NCBI GenBank assembly: GCA_036394575.1
Contig: DASWEY010000018.1
Span: forward strand, 1 to 64,000
DNA: 64,000 bases
Reading direction: 5' to 3'
DNA from: UKL13-2 sp036394575
Lineage (GTDB): Bacteria > Pseudomonadota > Gammaproteobacteria > Burkholderiales > Usitatibacteraceae
This document shows positions 26,252 to 34,361 of the stretch, in pieces; position 1 is the stretch's first letter; the number at the start of each line of letters is the position of its first letter. Both the position numbers and the translations under genes were made by a program. Under the pieces are notes generated by a model. The model saw nothing but the letters and a program-made list of their open reading frames with translations, was not told the DNA's origin and ran no database searches.

Positions 26252-26659
26252 CTAACCAGACCTACGCAATTTTTTCAGCCTCAACCAAGAGAAAGTAATT
26301 ACGGCAAGTTCGAACACGTATTCGGCCAAATCGCGATTCCAAAATGCAATCGCCGCAACGATACTCAAAATCATCGACACACTGGTACCAATCCAAAGTC
26401 TGTGCGCCCAATTTTTGTTGCCCCAAAATCCGAAACTAGCCGTCAGGCTCAGAAGTCCAAATCCGCCAAACACAACTGCAACAATGCAAAGGCCCTTGAA
26501 AATTTCTCGCGTGTGCTCTGGAGCGACCAGATCGATGTCAGCCCTGGACATGCGAAGGATGTCATACAATAAAATCGCGGAATAACCAGCGAACCATGCG
26601 TGAATAAGGTGATAAAGCCCCAACGGACCAACCAATGCCGCCATCCATCGCTGATTCAT
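26252..26659 (-). CDS. Hypothetical membrane protein
   Basis: A 135-residue protein with about four hydrophobic segments: LVGPLGLYHLIHAWFAG, ALLY and GLCIVAVVFGGFGLLSLTASF, IGTSVSMILSIVAAIAFW, and YVFELAVITFSWL. It ends in a basic tail (RLKKLRRSG). The codon use is visibly more AT-rich than in neighbouring genes, and the gene is bracketed by two dispersed palindromic elements (copies 3 and 4), which suggests recent acquisition. No recognised family; the first 15 residues (MNQRWMAALVGPLGL) could act as an uncleaved signal. Function unknown. Confidence 0.7.
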   Translation of the reverse strand: MNQRWMAALVGPLGLYHLIHAWFAGYSAILLYDILRMSRADIDLVAPEHTREIFKGLCIVAVVFGGFGLLSLTASFGFWGNKNWAHRLWIGTSVSMILSIVAAIAFWNRDLAEYVFELAVITFSWLRLKKLRRSG

Positions 26660-26769
26660 ATGCTTCCCCGCCCAATGAAAAACATCGCAAGTTTTTTAGC
26701 GCCCGAAACGGACTGTTAATTAAAGTGCGCGTTTCCGAATTTCGGCCAACGGACGCCCCTGTAGGATGC

Positions 26770-26844
26770 TGGACTCCAGCTTTTGTTGGCACGTTAATTT
26801 TTCGGAGCACTTTTGCCCCGTGAGCCGCACCAATACTGGACTTT
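26770..26844. repeat. Dispersed palindromic element, copy 4 (degenerate)
   Basis: The right arm (26826-26844) matches the right arm of copy 1 at 18 of 19 bases; the left arm (about 26770-26792) is decayed, with about four extra bases. The centre GGAGCACTTTTGCCCC is conserved. The right arm runs into the pfp stop codon. Confidence 0.75.
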
Positions 26845-28102
26845 ACAACTTGAATTCCACCAACTTCTTCCGCACCGCCACATTCTTCAACCGCACATAA
26901 TCCGGCAACCCATCCACATACGGCGGGTAGGCTTCCCCCGCAATCAGCGGCTGCAAATAATTGCGGCATTTCTGCGTGATGTGGAAGCCATCTTCGGTGA
27001 TGAAATCGCGCGGCATTTTCTTTTCACGGTTGGCGACTTCGCTTAAGGGTGCGGCGCTGATTTCCCAGCGATAGGGTTTTGACGATAGCCGCTTGATGGC
27101 CGGCATCACGCCGTTCATGCCTTTGACGGCGTATTCGACAGCGGCCTTGCCGAGCGCATAGCTTTGTTCGACGTCCGTTTTCGATGCGATATGGCGCGCG
27201 GCGCGTTGCAGGTAATCGGCGACGGCCCAGTGATGCTTGAGTTTCAGTTCGCGCTGGATGAGGCCGGCGATCACCGGCGCGACGCCGCCGAGCTGGGCGT
27301 GGCCGAAGGCATCGACCAGGCCCGATTCGGAAATGAATTTGCCGTCCGTGTCTTTGATGCCTTCCGAGACACCGATGGCGCAGAAGCCGTGCTTCTTCAC
27401 GGTGGCATCCACCTGCGCCAGGAATTTTTGCGGCTCGAAGGCGATTTCCGGGAACAGCAATAATTGCGGCGCATCGCCCTTTCTTTCGGCGGCGAGTCCG
27501 CAGGCGGCGGTGATCCAGCCGGCGTGGCGGCCCATTACTTCCAACACAAACACCTTGGTCGAGGTCTTGGCCATCGAGGCCACATCGAGCCCCGCTTCGC
27601 GCATGCTCACCGCCACATATTTGGCGACCGAACCGAAGCCGGGCGAGCAATCGGTGATGGGCAAATCGTTGTCGACCGTTTTCGGCACATGCACCGCGGT
27701 GATCGGATAGCCCAGCGATTCGGAGAGCTGCGAAATTTTCAGGCAGGTGTCGGCGGAATCGCCGCCGCCGTTGTAGAAAAAATAGCCGATGTCGTGCGCC
27801 TTGAAGACTTCGATCAGGCGCTCGTATTCGCGGCGATTCTGCTCGGGCGACTTGAGTTTGTAGCGACACGAGCCGAAGGCGCCGGCCGGGGTGTGGCGCA
27901 GCGCGCGGATGTTGTCCGCCGATTCCTTCGAGGTATCGATCAGGTCTTCGGTGAGCGCGCCGATGATGCCGTTGCGCCCCGCGTAGACCTTGCCGATTTC
28001 TTTCGGGTATTTGCGCGCGGTTTCGATGACGGCGGCGGCCGAGACATTGATGACCGCGGTGACCCCGCCGGATTGTGCGTAGAAGGCGTTGCGCGCAGTC
28101 AT
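26843..28102 (-). CDS. pfp: Pyrophosphate-type 6-phosphofructokinase
   Basis: Interconverts fructose 6-phosphate and fructose 1,6-bisphosphate, very probably with pyrophosphate as phosphoryl donor. It is 419 residues, from ATG 28102 with a strong GGGGAGG ribosome site. Visible motifs are QSGGVTAVIN (N-terminal nucleotide-fold loop), NGGGDSADTC, VPKTVDNDLP with the catalytic aspartates, and MGRHAGWI. PKTVDND has lysine where ATP-dependent enzymes have glycine (PGTIDND), the usual marker of PPi use. The stop codon overlaps palindromic element copy 4. It lies just downstream of adk on the minus strand and near hppA, joining two PPi-linked enzymes. Confidence 0.92.
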   Translation of the reverse strand: MTARNAFYAQSGGVTAVINVSAAAVIETARKYPKEIGKVYAGRNGIIGALTEDLIDTSKESADNIRALRHTPAGAFGSCRYKLKSPEQNRREYERLIEVFKAHDIGYFFYNGGGDSADTCLKISQLSESLGYPITAVHVPKTVDNDLPITDCSPGFGSVAKYVAVSMREAGLDVASMAKTSTKVFVLEVMGRHAGWITAACGLAAERKGDAPQLLLFPEIAFEPQKFLAQVDATVKKHGFCAIGVSEGIKDTDGKFISESGLVDAFGHAQLGGVAPVIAGLIQRELKLKHHWAVADYLQRAARHIASKTDVEQSYALGKAAVEYAVKGMNGVMPAIKRLSSKPYRWEISAAPLSEVANREKKMPRDFITEDGFHITQKCRNYLQPLIAGEAYPPYVDGLPDYVRLKNVAVRKKLVEFKL

Positions 28103-28137
28103 GGTCAGCCTCCCCGGCCGCGTAGTTTTGTTGGTGC

Positions 28138-28791
28138 CTAGCCGAGCGCCTTGAAAATCGCGTCGCGAACCTGCTCGACCTTGCCGATGCCGGGAATTTT
28201 CACGTACCTGGGCGCGTTCGGCTGCGCGGACTTCGCCCAACTGCCGTAGTAGTTGACCAGTGGCTCGGTCTGCTCGTGATAGACGGCGAGACGCTTCTTC
28301 ACGGTCTCTTCCTTGTCGTCTTCGCGCTGGATCAAATCCTCGCCGGTGACATCGTCCTTGCCGGCCACTTTGGGCGGATTGAACTTGACGTGATAGGTGC
28401 GGCCCGAGGGCTGGTGCACGCGTCGGCCGGACATGCGCTCGATGATCTCGGCATCGTCCACCGCGATTTCCACCACGTAGTCGAGTTTGATGCCGGCGGC
28501 CTTCATGGCGTCGGCCTGGGGGATGGTGCGCGGGAAACCGTCGAACAGGAAACCCTTGGCGCAATCGGCCTCGGTAATGCGCTGCTTGACCATGCCGATG
28601 ATGATGTCGTCCGATATCAGCGCGCCGGAATCCATGATTTTCTTGGCCGCAATACCGAGTTCGGTGCCGTTCTTGACGTGGGTACGCAACATGTCGCCGG
28701 TGGAGATTTGCGGGATGCCGTATTTTTCCTTGATATATCCGGCCTGCGTGCCTTTGCCCGCACCGGGGCCCCCGAGTAGGATCAATCGCAT
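28138..28791 (-). CDS. adk: Adenylate kinase
   Basis: Catalyses ATP + AMP to 2 ADP in the cytoplasm. It has 217 residues, the long form with a full LID domain. The P-loop is GGPGAGKGTQ (residues 7-16), the AMP-binding region has GDMLRTHVKNGTELG, then DGFPRTIPQADAM, and the LID starts with GRRVHQPSGRTYHVKFNPP. No cysteine cluster is present in the LID, so it is the non-zinc type. GGCGGAG precedes ATG 28791. It follows kdsB, the order common in Burkholderiales, and precedes pfp by 35 bases. Confidence 0.97.
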   Translation of the reverse strand: MRLILLGGPGAGKGTQAGYIKEKYGIPQISTGDMLRTHVKNGTELGIAAKKIMDSGALISDDIIIGMVKQRITEADCAKGFLFDGFPRTIPQADAMKAAGIKLDYVVEIAVDDAEIIERMSGRRVHQPSGRTYHVKFNPPKVAGKDDVTGEDLIQREDDKEETVKKRLAVYHEQTEPLVNYYGSWAKSAQPNAPRYVKIPGIGKVEQVRDAIFKALG

Positions 28792-28857
28792 TTTTCTCCG
28801 CCTGTCGTTGTTTTAGTTGCGCTGTACTTGTTTCACCCTGGGCGCGATTTTACCTTG

Positions 28858-29625
28858 TTATTTGAACAAGGCCCTGACCCGCGTCAGGTCTTCGGGCGTG
28901 TCCACGCCAGGCGCCACTTCACCGGCCCAATCGTGCACCGCGATGCGGTAGCCGTAGTGCATGGCGCGCAACTGCTCCAGCGCCTCGATCTGCTCGGCCG
29001 GCGCCGGCAGCAATCCGGCATAGCGTTTGAGGAAGGCGGCGCGATAGGCGTAGATGCCGATGTGCCGGCGGGCGATGAAATTATCGGGCAGGTGTTCGCG
29101 GCCGGCGGCGAAGGCGTCGCGCGCCCAGGGAATCGGCGCGCGGCTGAAATACTGCGCATAGCCGGCGGCGTCGCACACCACCTTCACCACGTTCGGGTTG
29201 AAAAATTCGGCGGCATCGATGATCGCGTGCGCGGCGGTGGCGATCGCGACCTGCGTTTTTTCGGCGAGTGTGACCGCAGCCGCGCGGATCAGCGCCGGCG
29301 CGATCAGCGGCTCATCGCCCTGCACATTGACGACGATGGCCTCATCGCCAAGCTGCAGCTGCGCCACCACTTCGGCGAGACGGTCGGTGCCGGTGGAATG
29401 ATCGCCGCGCGTCATCAGCACGTTTACGCCATGCGCCTCGCAGGCGGCTTTCACATCGCGGTGATCGGTCGCCACCCACACTGCCGTCGCGCCGCTGTGG
29501 GCGGCCCGCTCGGCGACGCGCGCCACCATCGGCTTGCCGGCGATATCGGCCAGCGGTTTGCCAGGCAGCCGCGTCGAGGCGAAGCGCGCCGGAATGACCG
29601 CGATGAAATCAGGCGGCGATGCCAT
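28858..29625 (-). CDS. kdsB: 3-deoxy-manno-octulosonate cytidylyltransferase
   Basis: Activates Kdo as CMP-Kdo for lipopolysaccharide inner-core synthesis. It has 255 residues from ATG 29625; a TTG just upstream is less likely. The N-terminal signature IPARFASTRLPGKPL and the following VWVATDHRDV are characteristic, with DEAIVVNVQGDEPLI in the middle and GVDTPEDL near the end. It lies between the Trm112-like gene and adk in a conserved envelope-biosynthesis cluster with lpxK, all on the minus strand with short gaps. Confidence 0.96.
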   Translation of the reverse strand: MASPPDFIAVIPARFASTRLPGKPLADIAGKPMVARVAERAAHSGATAVWVATDHRDVKAACEAHGVNVLMTRGDHSTGTDRLAEVVAQLQLGDEAIVVNVQGDEPLIAPALIRAAAVTLAEKTQVAIATAAHAIIDAAEFFNPNVVKVVCDAAGYAQYFSRAPIPWARDAFAAGREHLPDNFIARRHIGIYAYRAAFLKRYAGLLPAPAEQIEALEQLRAMHYGYRIAVHDWAGEVAPGVDTPEDLTRVRALFK

Positions 29626-29646
29626 CAACCGGCGCTCGGTCGGCGC

Positions 29647-29835
29647 TCAGTCCGCATACTCGTCGGGACCGAGCGCGCGGGCCTCGTCGACCAGCATCAC
29701 CGGAATGCCGTCGCGGATCGGATAGGCCAGGCGCGCGGAGCGGGACACCAGTTCGGTCTTGTCGCGCGACAGCAGCAAGGGGCCCTTGGTGACGGGACAG
29801 ACTAGTATTTCCAGCAGTTTGGGATCCAGGCTCAT
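29647..29835 (-). CDS. Trm112-like (YcaR/UPF0434 family) protein
   Basis: A 62-residue protein with the family opening LDPKLLEILVCPVTKGPLLL and the C-terminal AYPIRDGIPVMLVDEAR. The second cysteine pair of zinc-binding relatives is not obvious; only one cysteine is present. Its place between lpxK and kdsB matches many proteobacteria, where it has no settled function. ATG 29835 is 25 bases after the lpxK stop. Members of the wider Trm112 family activate methyltransferases, but that is not shown for this branch. Confidence 0.9.
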   Translation of the reverse strand: MSLDPKLLEILVCPVTKGPLLLSRDKTELVSRSARLAYPIRDGIPVMLVDEARALGPDEYAD

Positions 29836-29860
29836 GGGGCTTTCGCTAACGGTAGGGTAA

Positions 29861-30940
29861 TCAGTGCCTGCGCGATTTGATGCTGCGCAGACGCTGCAGG
29901 ATGAGTTCATGAAACGCGGCGGGCAACTCGGCATCGACCCGCAGGTACCAGCAGCGCGCGTCCGCAAACGCCATGCATTTTACCGCGTCCTTTTCGGTCA
30001 TCAGGATCAGATCGCCGTCCGGCAGGGCAAGATCCCCCGCGCTGAAGCGATGATGATCGGCAAAGGGATGATTATTGGTGCGCAGCCCCAGTCGCTGCAA
30101 ATGCGCAAAAAAGCGCTGCGGCCGCGCGATCCCGGCCAGGGCATGAATGCGTTTGCCGCCGACCGCGGCGATGAATTCCGCGACGCCCAGCTGTTGGCCG
30201 CTGCGCAGATTGATCAGGCGTTCGGCGCCGAGACTGATGGCAAAGGTCGGCAGGGTGCGCCCGCCGAAGCTGCGTCCGTTGCCGTAGACCGCGATGGCGT
30301 CGACCGATTCCAGGCGCGACACCGGCTCGCGCAATGGCCCGGCCGGCAATAGCACGCCATTGCCCACGCCCTGGCTGCCATCGAGCACCGCGATCTCGAT
30401 ATCGCGGGCCAGGGCATAGTGCTGCAAGCCGTCGTCGCCGATGACGACATCGACTTCAGGATGGCGCTTGCGCAAGGCCCGCGCCGCCACCGCCCGATCG
30501 CGGCCGATGAACACCGGACAGCCAAGCCGTCCGGCCAGCAATAGCGGCTCGTCGCCGAAAACGGCAGCGGCATCGGGCCGGGCAACGTCGACCTCAATTG
30601 CCGGATCGCTCCTGGCCACCACTCGATTTGATCCATACCCGCGCGACACCACCCCCGGCCGATAGCCGCGCGTCCGCAGCATTTCGACCAGGGCCAGCAC
30701 CAGCGGGGTTTTGCCGGAGCCGCCGACCGTGATATTGCCGACGATGATCACCGGCGCGTCGATGCGCGTGCTGCTGCGCAGGCCCAGGCGGAACGACCAG
30801 CGCCGCAAGGCGACGCCGAGCGCGAACAGCCAGGACAGCGGACGCAGCAGCAGTTGCCACCAACTGTTGCGCTGCCATTCGCGGGTCAGCCAAGACTCCA
30901 GCCAGGCCCGCGAAAAGAGCGTGGCCGAAGAGGTGGGCAT
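29861..30940 (-). CDS. lpxK: Tetraacyldisaccharide 4'-kinase
   Basis: Phosphorylates the 4' position of the lipid A disaccharide at the inner membrane. The protein has 359 residues. After an N-terminal hydrophobic anchor (LLLRPLSWLFALGVALRRW) comes the P-loop VGNITVGGSGKTP, then GVVSRGYG, VIGDDGLQHY and a C-terminal LILMTEKDAVKC, all LpxK signatures. It lies downstream of exbD with a 12-base gap and upstream of the Trm112-like gene, as in many beta-proteobacteria. Confidence 0.96.
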   Translation of the reverse strand: MPTSSATLFSRAWLESWLTREWQRNSWWQLLLRPLSWLFALGVALRRWSFRLGLRSSTRIDAPVIIVGNITVGGSGKTPLVLALVEMLRTRGYRPGVVSRGYGSNRVVARSDPAIEVDVARPDAAAVFGDEPLLLAGRLGCPVFIGRDRAVAARALRKRHPEVDVVIGDDGLQHYALARDIEIAVLDGSQGVGNGVLLPAGPLREPVSRLESVDAIAVYGNGRSFGGRTLPTFAISLGAERLINLRSGQQLGVAEFIAAVGGKRIHALAGIARPQRFFAHLQRLGLRTNNHPFADHHRFSAGDLALPDGDLILMTEKDAVKCMAFADARCWYLRVDAELPAAFHELILQRLRSIKSRRH

Positions 30941-30952
30941 GGCCGCGCCGCC

Positions 30953-31378
30953 TTACTTGGACTTGGCCTGGGTGGTGAAGGAAATCTTGGTGTAGCCGTC
31001 GATGCGCGCGGCCTCCATCACATTGATCACCGCCTGATGGGTGGCGCCGGCATCGGCGCCGATGGCAATCACCGGATCCTTCATGCTGGCGGCGGCGGCG
31101 GCATCGCGCAGCGCGTTGGCGAAGGCCTCGACACCACCGAAGGCGACCGGATTGCCGTTGATGGCGTACTTGCCGTTGGTATCCACGCCGATGTTGAGCA
31201 CCTGCGGGCGATCGGGCGCCTTGTCGGCGCTGGCCTCGGGCAGGTTGATCTGCAATTCGGTGTACTTCGAATAGGTCGTGGTGACCAGCACGAAAATCAG
31301 GATCACCAGCAGCAGGTCGATCAGCGGGATGAAATTGATTTCCGGTTCTTCGCGACCGCGGCCGCGGCGAAAATTCAC
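30953..31378 (-). CDS. exbD: ExbD/TolR family biopolymer transport protein
   Basis: A 141-residue partner of the ExbB proton channel that couples proton flow to outer-membrane transport. A single N-terminal membrane helix follows a short basic segment (INFIPLIDLLLVILIFVLV); its aspartate is the conserved proton-translocating residue. The rest is the periplasmic domain. The start is GTG 31378, overlapping the exbB stop as GTGA, so translation is coupled. The setting next to lpxK is common in Burkholderiales, so this pair may serve envelope lipid transport rather than TonB; that is inference. Confidence 0.93.
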   Translation of the reverse strand: MNFRRGRGREEPEINFIPLIDLLLVILIFVLVTTTYSKYTELQINLPEASADKAPDRPQVLNIGVDTNGKYAINGNPVAFGGVEAFANALRDAAAAASMKDPVIAIGADAGATHQAVINVMEAARIDGYTKISFTTQAKSK

Positions 31379-31980
31379 TTGCGCTCTCCATGCAGGGTTT
31401 CGACCAGCTTGATGCCCTGCTGCTCCATATCGACCACCATCACATCGACCTTGCCGCGGAAATGGCGATAGAAGATCAGCGCCGGCACCGCCACCGCGAT
31501 GCCCGCAGCGGTGTTGTAGAGCGCGATCGAAATGCCGTGCGCGAGCTGCGCCGGGTTCGAGCCCTGCGGCCCGGTCGAGCCGAAGATCTCGATCATCCCC
31601 ACCACCGTACCGAACAGGCCCAGCAGCGGCGCGACCGTGGCGATGGTGCCCAGGCCGACGAGGAAGCGCTCCATTTCGACCATCACCGCGCGGCCGGTTT
31701 CCTCCATCGATTCCTTCATGATTTCGCGCGAGGTCTGCACATTGGCGAGTCCGGCAGCAAAGATGCGCCCGAGAAAGGAATTCTCGCTGAGCTTGCCGAT
31801 CAACTCGCCGGTCGCGCCCTGGGCACGATAAGCCTGCACGGTGTCGTTGAACAGATTGTCCGGCAGTACCGAGGAGCGCCGCAGGGTCCAGAAACGTTCA
31901 CCGATGATGGCGACGGTGATGACCGAACACAGGATGATGAGCCAGATTGGCCAGCCGGCCGCTTGAATGATGGACAACAA
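31375..31980 (-). CDS. exbB: MotA/TolQ/ExbB family proton channel protein
   Basis: A 201-residue inner-membrane proton channel subunit. It begins LSIIQAAGWPIWLIILCSVITVAIIGERFW (first helix) and has the family signature in APLLGLFGTVVGMIEIF and ALYNTAAGIAVAVPALIFYRH for helices two and three. TTG 31980 is chosen as start: it gives the normal short N-terminus and has AGGGGG before it. The frame is also open to an ATG at 32043, which would add 21 unusual residues. It heads the exbB-exbD-lpxK-Trm112-kdsB-adk group. Confidence 0.93.
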   Translation of the reverse strand: MLSIIQAAGWPIWLIILCSVITVAIIGERFWTLRRSSVLPDNLFNDTVQAYRAQGATGELIGKLSENSFLGRIFAAGLANVQTSREIMKESMEETGRAVMVEMERFLVGLGTIATVAPLLGLFGTVVGMIEIFGSTGPQGSNPAQLAHGISIALYNTAAGIAVAVPALIFYRHFRGKVDVMVVDMEQQGIKLVETLHGERK

Positions 31981-32575
31981 TGGAAACCCCCTGAAAACAA
32001 TGATCGCCCCGTCGCGGCGTGGATGCCGCGCAATTGACGGCAATGGTTCGCGATCAGCGCACGCACTTTAGCTTAACACCCAACAGGTTCACAAGAGCGC
32101 GCACGCCGACTTTTGTAAATCAATACGCAAGGTTTGTGATGGCGGGGCAAGCTTACAAATTTGTCAGCTTCGGCAAATTCATGACCCAGCAAAAAAATAT
32201 CGGCGCACATCGCACTTTGCTGCCGGTCCGGCGATGGCATGGAAACAACCGTGCAAATTTTTTGTAGCCGATCCGCGACAGCTCCGAACGCCTTTACTGA
32301 CGCGGGCCTCAAGGTAGGGACCGCGCCCCTGCTGGCGTTCCGGGCGATCCGCAAAAATCATCCACAGACCCTGTGGATAACTCTGTGAGTTCTATTTGTG
32401 CACATTAGCTAAGTCACGAAACTGTAACGGTTTTTTCTTGTGCGCCTAAAAATTGAACGTTGGCGAATAGCGATATGAATCAGTGGCTTGGAAATTTCTT
32501 CCCTCTGCGGCCGGGGGCCCAATTCGCCGGTTTTACCGCTTCGAGGCGCGCATTTTCGGGTGTTACCATCGGTGC
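31981..32575. other. Divergent intergenic region between exbB and xseA
   Basis: About 595 bases without a convincing gene, holding promoters for both flanking operons. Small open frames here (for example 32019-32267) have no ribosome site or family resemblance. The notable site is the pair of DnaA-box-like 9-mers at 32358-32380. Several AT-rich stretches (32160-32220 and 32400-32450) could hold -10 elements, but no clear consensus pair was found. Confidence 0.65.
32358..32380. promoter_or_regulatory. Inverted pair of DnaA-box-like sequences
   Basis: TGTGGATAA (32372-32380) is the exact reverse complement of the DnaA box TTATCCACA; TCATCCACA (32358-32366) differs from the box at one base. They face each other with a 5-base gap, also giving the 8-bp palindrome ATCCACAG/CTGTGGAT. 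It may be a DnaA-responsive promoter site. Confidence 0.5.
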
Positions 32576-34000
32576 ATGAATAGCGATGACGATCTTCCCC
32601 TGTTCGCCGCAACGCCCAAACCAGCGCCCAAACCGCAGGCGCGGCCGGAAGCGGCCGCACGCGTGATTGCCGTCTCGGAACTGAACCGCCGCGTGCGCAA
32701 TTTGCTGGAAGCCAATCTGGAACTGCTGTGGATATCCGGCGAAATCTCCAATCTGGTGCGCGCGGCCAGCGGCCACTGGTATTTTTCGCTCAAGGACGAC
32801 GCCGCCCAGGTGCGCTGCGTGATGTTCCGCCAGCGCGCCCAGGCGCTGCCCTTCACCCCCGAAAACGGCATGCAGGTCGAGGTGCGCGCCCTGCCCTCGC
32901 TGTATGAGCCGCGCGGCGAATTTCAGCTCGGTGTCGAGACCATGCGCCGCGCCGGCATGGGCGCGCTGTTCGAGGCCTTCGAGCGCCTCAAGGCCAGGCT
33001 GGCCGCGGCCGGCCTGTTCGACGAGGCGCGCAAAAAGCCGCTGCCGGTCTTTCCACGCACCATCGGCGTCGTCACCTCCCTGCAGGCCGCCGCCCTGCGC
33101 GATGTACTGACCACCCTGAAGCGGCGCGCGCCGATGCTCAAGGTAATCATTTATCCGACCCCGGTGCAGGGCGCGTCGGCACCGGCGGAGATCGCCGCCG
33201 CCATCGATCATGCACGCGAACGCGGCGAAGTCGAGGTGCTGATCATCTGCCGGGGTGGCGGCAGCATCGAGGATTTATGGTCGTTCAACGAGGAGATCGT
33301 CGCCCGGGCCATTGTGCGGCTGCAGAACGAGACGACGATCCCGGTGGTGTCCGGGATCGGCCATGAAACCGATTTCACCATCTGCGATTTTGTCGCCGAC
33401 CGGCGCGCGCCGACTCCGACCGCGGCGGCCGAGCTGGTGTCGCCCGATCGCGAGGAACTGCTTGCGCAGGCCGCGGCCATCCGCGCCCAGCTGGCACGCA
33501 TCATGCGCCGCCGCCTCGATACCGCGCAGCAGCGCATCGACCATGCAGCCCGCGGCCTGCTATCCCCCACCGAACGCCTGAAGCGCGAACGCGACCGCCT
33601 CGCCCTGCTGGCCGCGCGCGCGCGCCATGCGCTGACCGGCCGGCGCGATGATGCCGCCTACCAGATCACCCTGATGCGACAACGCCTGCGCGCGCAGCGC
33701 CCGTCGATGGTCGATCTGCGCGAGATGCTGGCGCGTCGCCGCCAGGCCTTGCGCGACGCCGGTCTGCGCGGGATGCAGCAGCGCCAGCAACGATTGTCCG
33801 GCCTGCATCAGGCGCTGAGCTTGCTGTCGCCCGACCAGGTGCTGGAACGCGGCTACAGCATCGTCGAGCGGGTGCAGGCAGGCGGCGCCATCCTGCGCGA
33901 TGCGCGCGACACGCACGAAGGCGAGCCGCTATCTGTACGCCTGGCGCGCGGCCGCATCGGCGTGGTGGTGACGAAGGCGGGCAGCGATTCGCGCGAATAA
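32576..34000 (+). CDS. xseA: Exodeoxyribonuclease VII large subunit
   Basis: Large subunit of the single-strand-specific exonuclease VII. The protein has 474 residues from ATG 32576; an in-frame start 93 bases upstream adds no family sequence. The N-terminal OB-fold region begins VIAVSELNRRVRNLLE and contains LWISGEISNLVRAASGHWYFSLKD. The catalytic core has VFPRTIGVVTS, LIICRGGGSIEDLWSFN and VSGIGHETDFTICDFVADRRAPTPTAAAEL. A long coiled region (about 300-430) precedes the C-terminal VLERGYSIV segment. The small subunit XseB is not encoded next to it. Confidence 0.96.
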   Translation: MNSDDDLPLFAATPKPAPKPQARPEAAARVIAVSELNRRVRNLLEANLELLWISGEISNLVRAASGHWYFSLKDDAAQVRCVMFRQRAQALPFTPENGMQVEVRALPSLYEPRGEFQLGVETMRRAGMGALFEAFERLKARLAAAGLFDEARKKPLPVFPRTIGVVTSLQAAALRDVLTTLKRRAPMLKVIIYPTPVQGASAPAEIAAAIDHARERGEVEVLIICRGGGSIEDLWSFNEEIVARAIVRLQNETTIPVVSGIGHETDFTICDFVADRRAPTPTAAAELVSPDREELLAQAAAIRAQLARIMRRRLDTAQQRIDHAARGLLSPTERLKRERDRLALLAARARHALTGRRDDAAYQITLMRQRLRAQRPSMVDLREMLARRRQALRDAGLRGMQQRQQRLSGLHQALSLLSPDQVLERGYSIVERVQAGGAILRDARDTHEGEPLSVRLARGRIGVVVTKAGSDSRE

Positions 34001-34109
34001 TTTCCGGTCGCACCCCTGTCCGGCCCGCAGATGCCGCCAGGCGGCGCTTGCCAGTCTCCGTGTCGCGGCGTAATGTGGTTCCCCCACCAACAATAATCCG
34101 GAGGACAGC

Positions 34110-34343
34110 ATGGCGAAGAAAAGCGAAAAGGGCAGCTCGTCGGTTTACAAGGTCATTGAACTGGTTGGCACCAGCAATACCTCCTGGTCCGATGCCGCGA
34201 AGAACGCGATCAAGAGCGCCAGCAAGACCTTGCGCGATATCCGCGTCGCCGAAGTTTCCAAGCTGGACGTCAAGGTCGGCAAGAACGGCGAGATGATCTT
34301 TCGCGCCAAGATGAAGCTGTCGTTCAAGTACCACCAGGAATAG
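34110..34343 (+). CDS. Dodecin family protein
   Basis: A 77-residue protein matching dodecins, small proteins that form hollow dodecamers and bind flavin or CoA. It has the family core VYKVIELVGTSNTSWSDAAKNAIKSASKTLRDIRVAEV followed by the strand FRAKMKLSFKYHQE; the tryptophan in SWSDAA is the residue that stacks on the flavin in known dodecins. GGAGGACAGC precedes the ATG. It stands between xseA and the convergent miaA. Confidence 0.93.
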   Translation: MAKKSEKGSSSVYKVIELVGTSNTSWSDAAKNAIKSASKTLRDIRVAEVSKLDVKVGKNGEMIFRAKMKLSFKYHQE

Positions 34344-34361
34344 ACGACGACTGGCGTCGCT

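Noticed and set aside
32358..32380. Replication origin at the DnaA-box pair
   Set aside because: Only two boxes are present, with no dnaA, dnaN, parAB or box cluster nearby.
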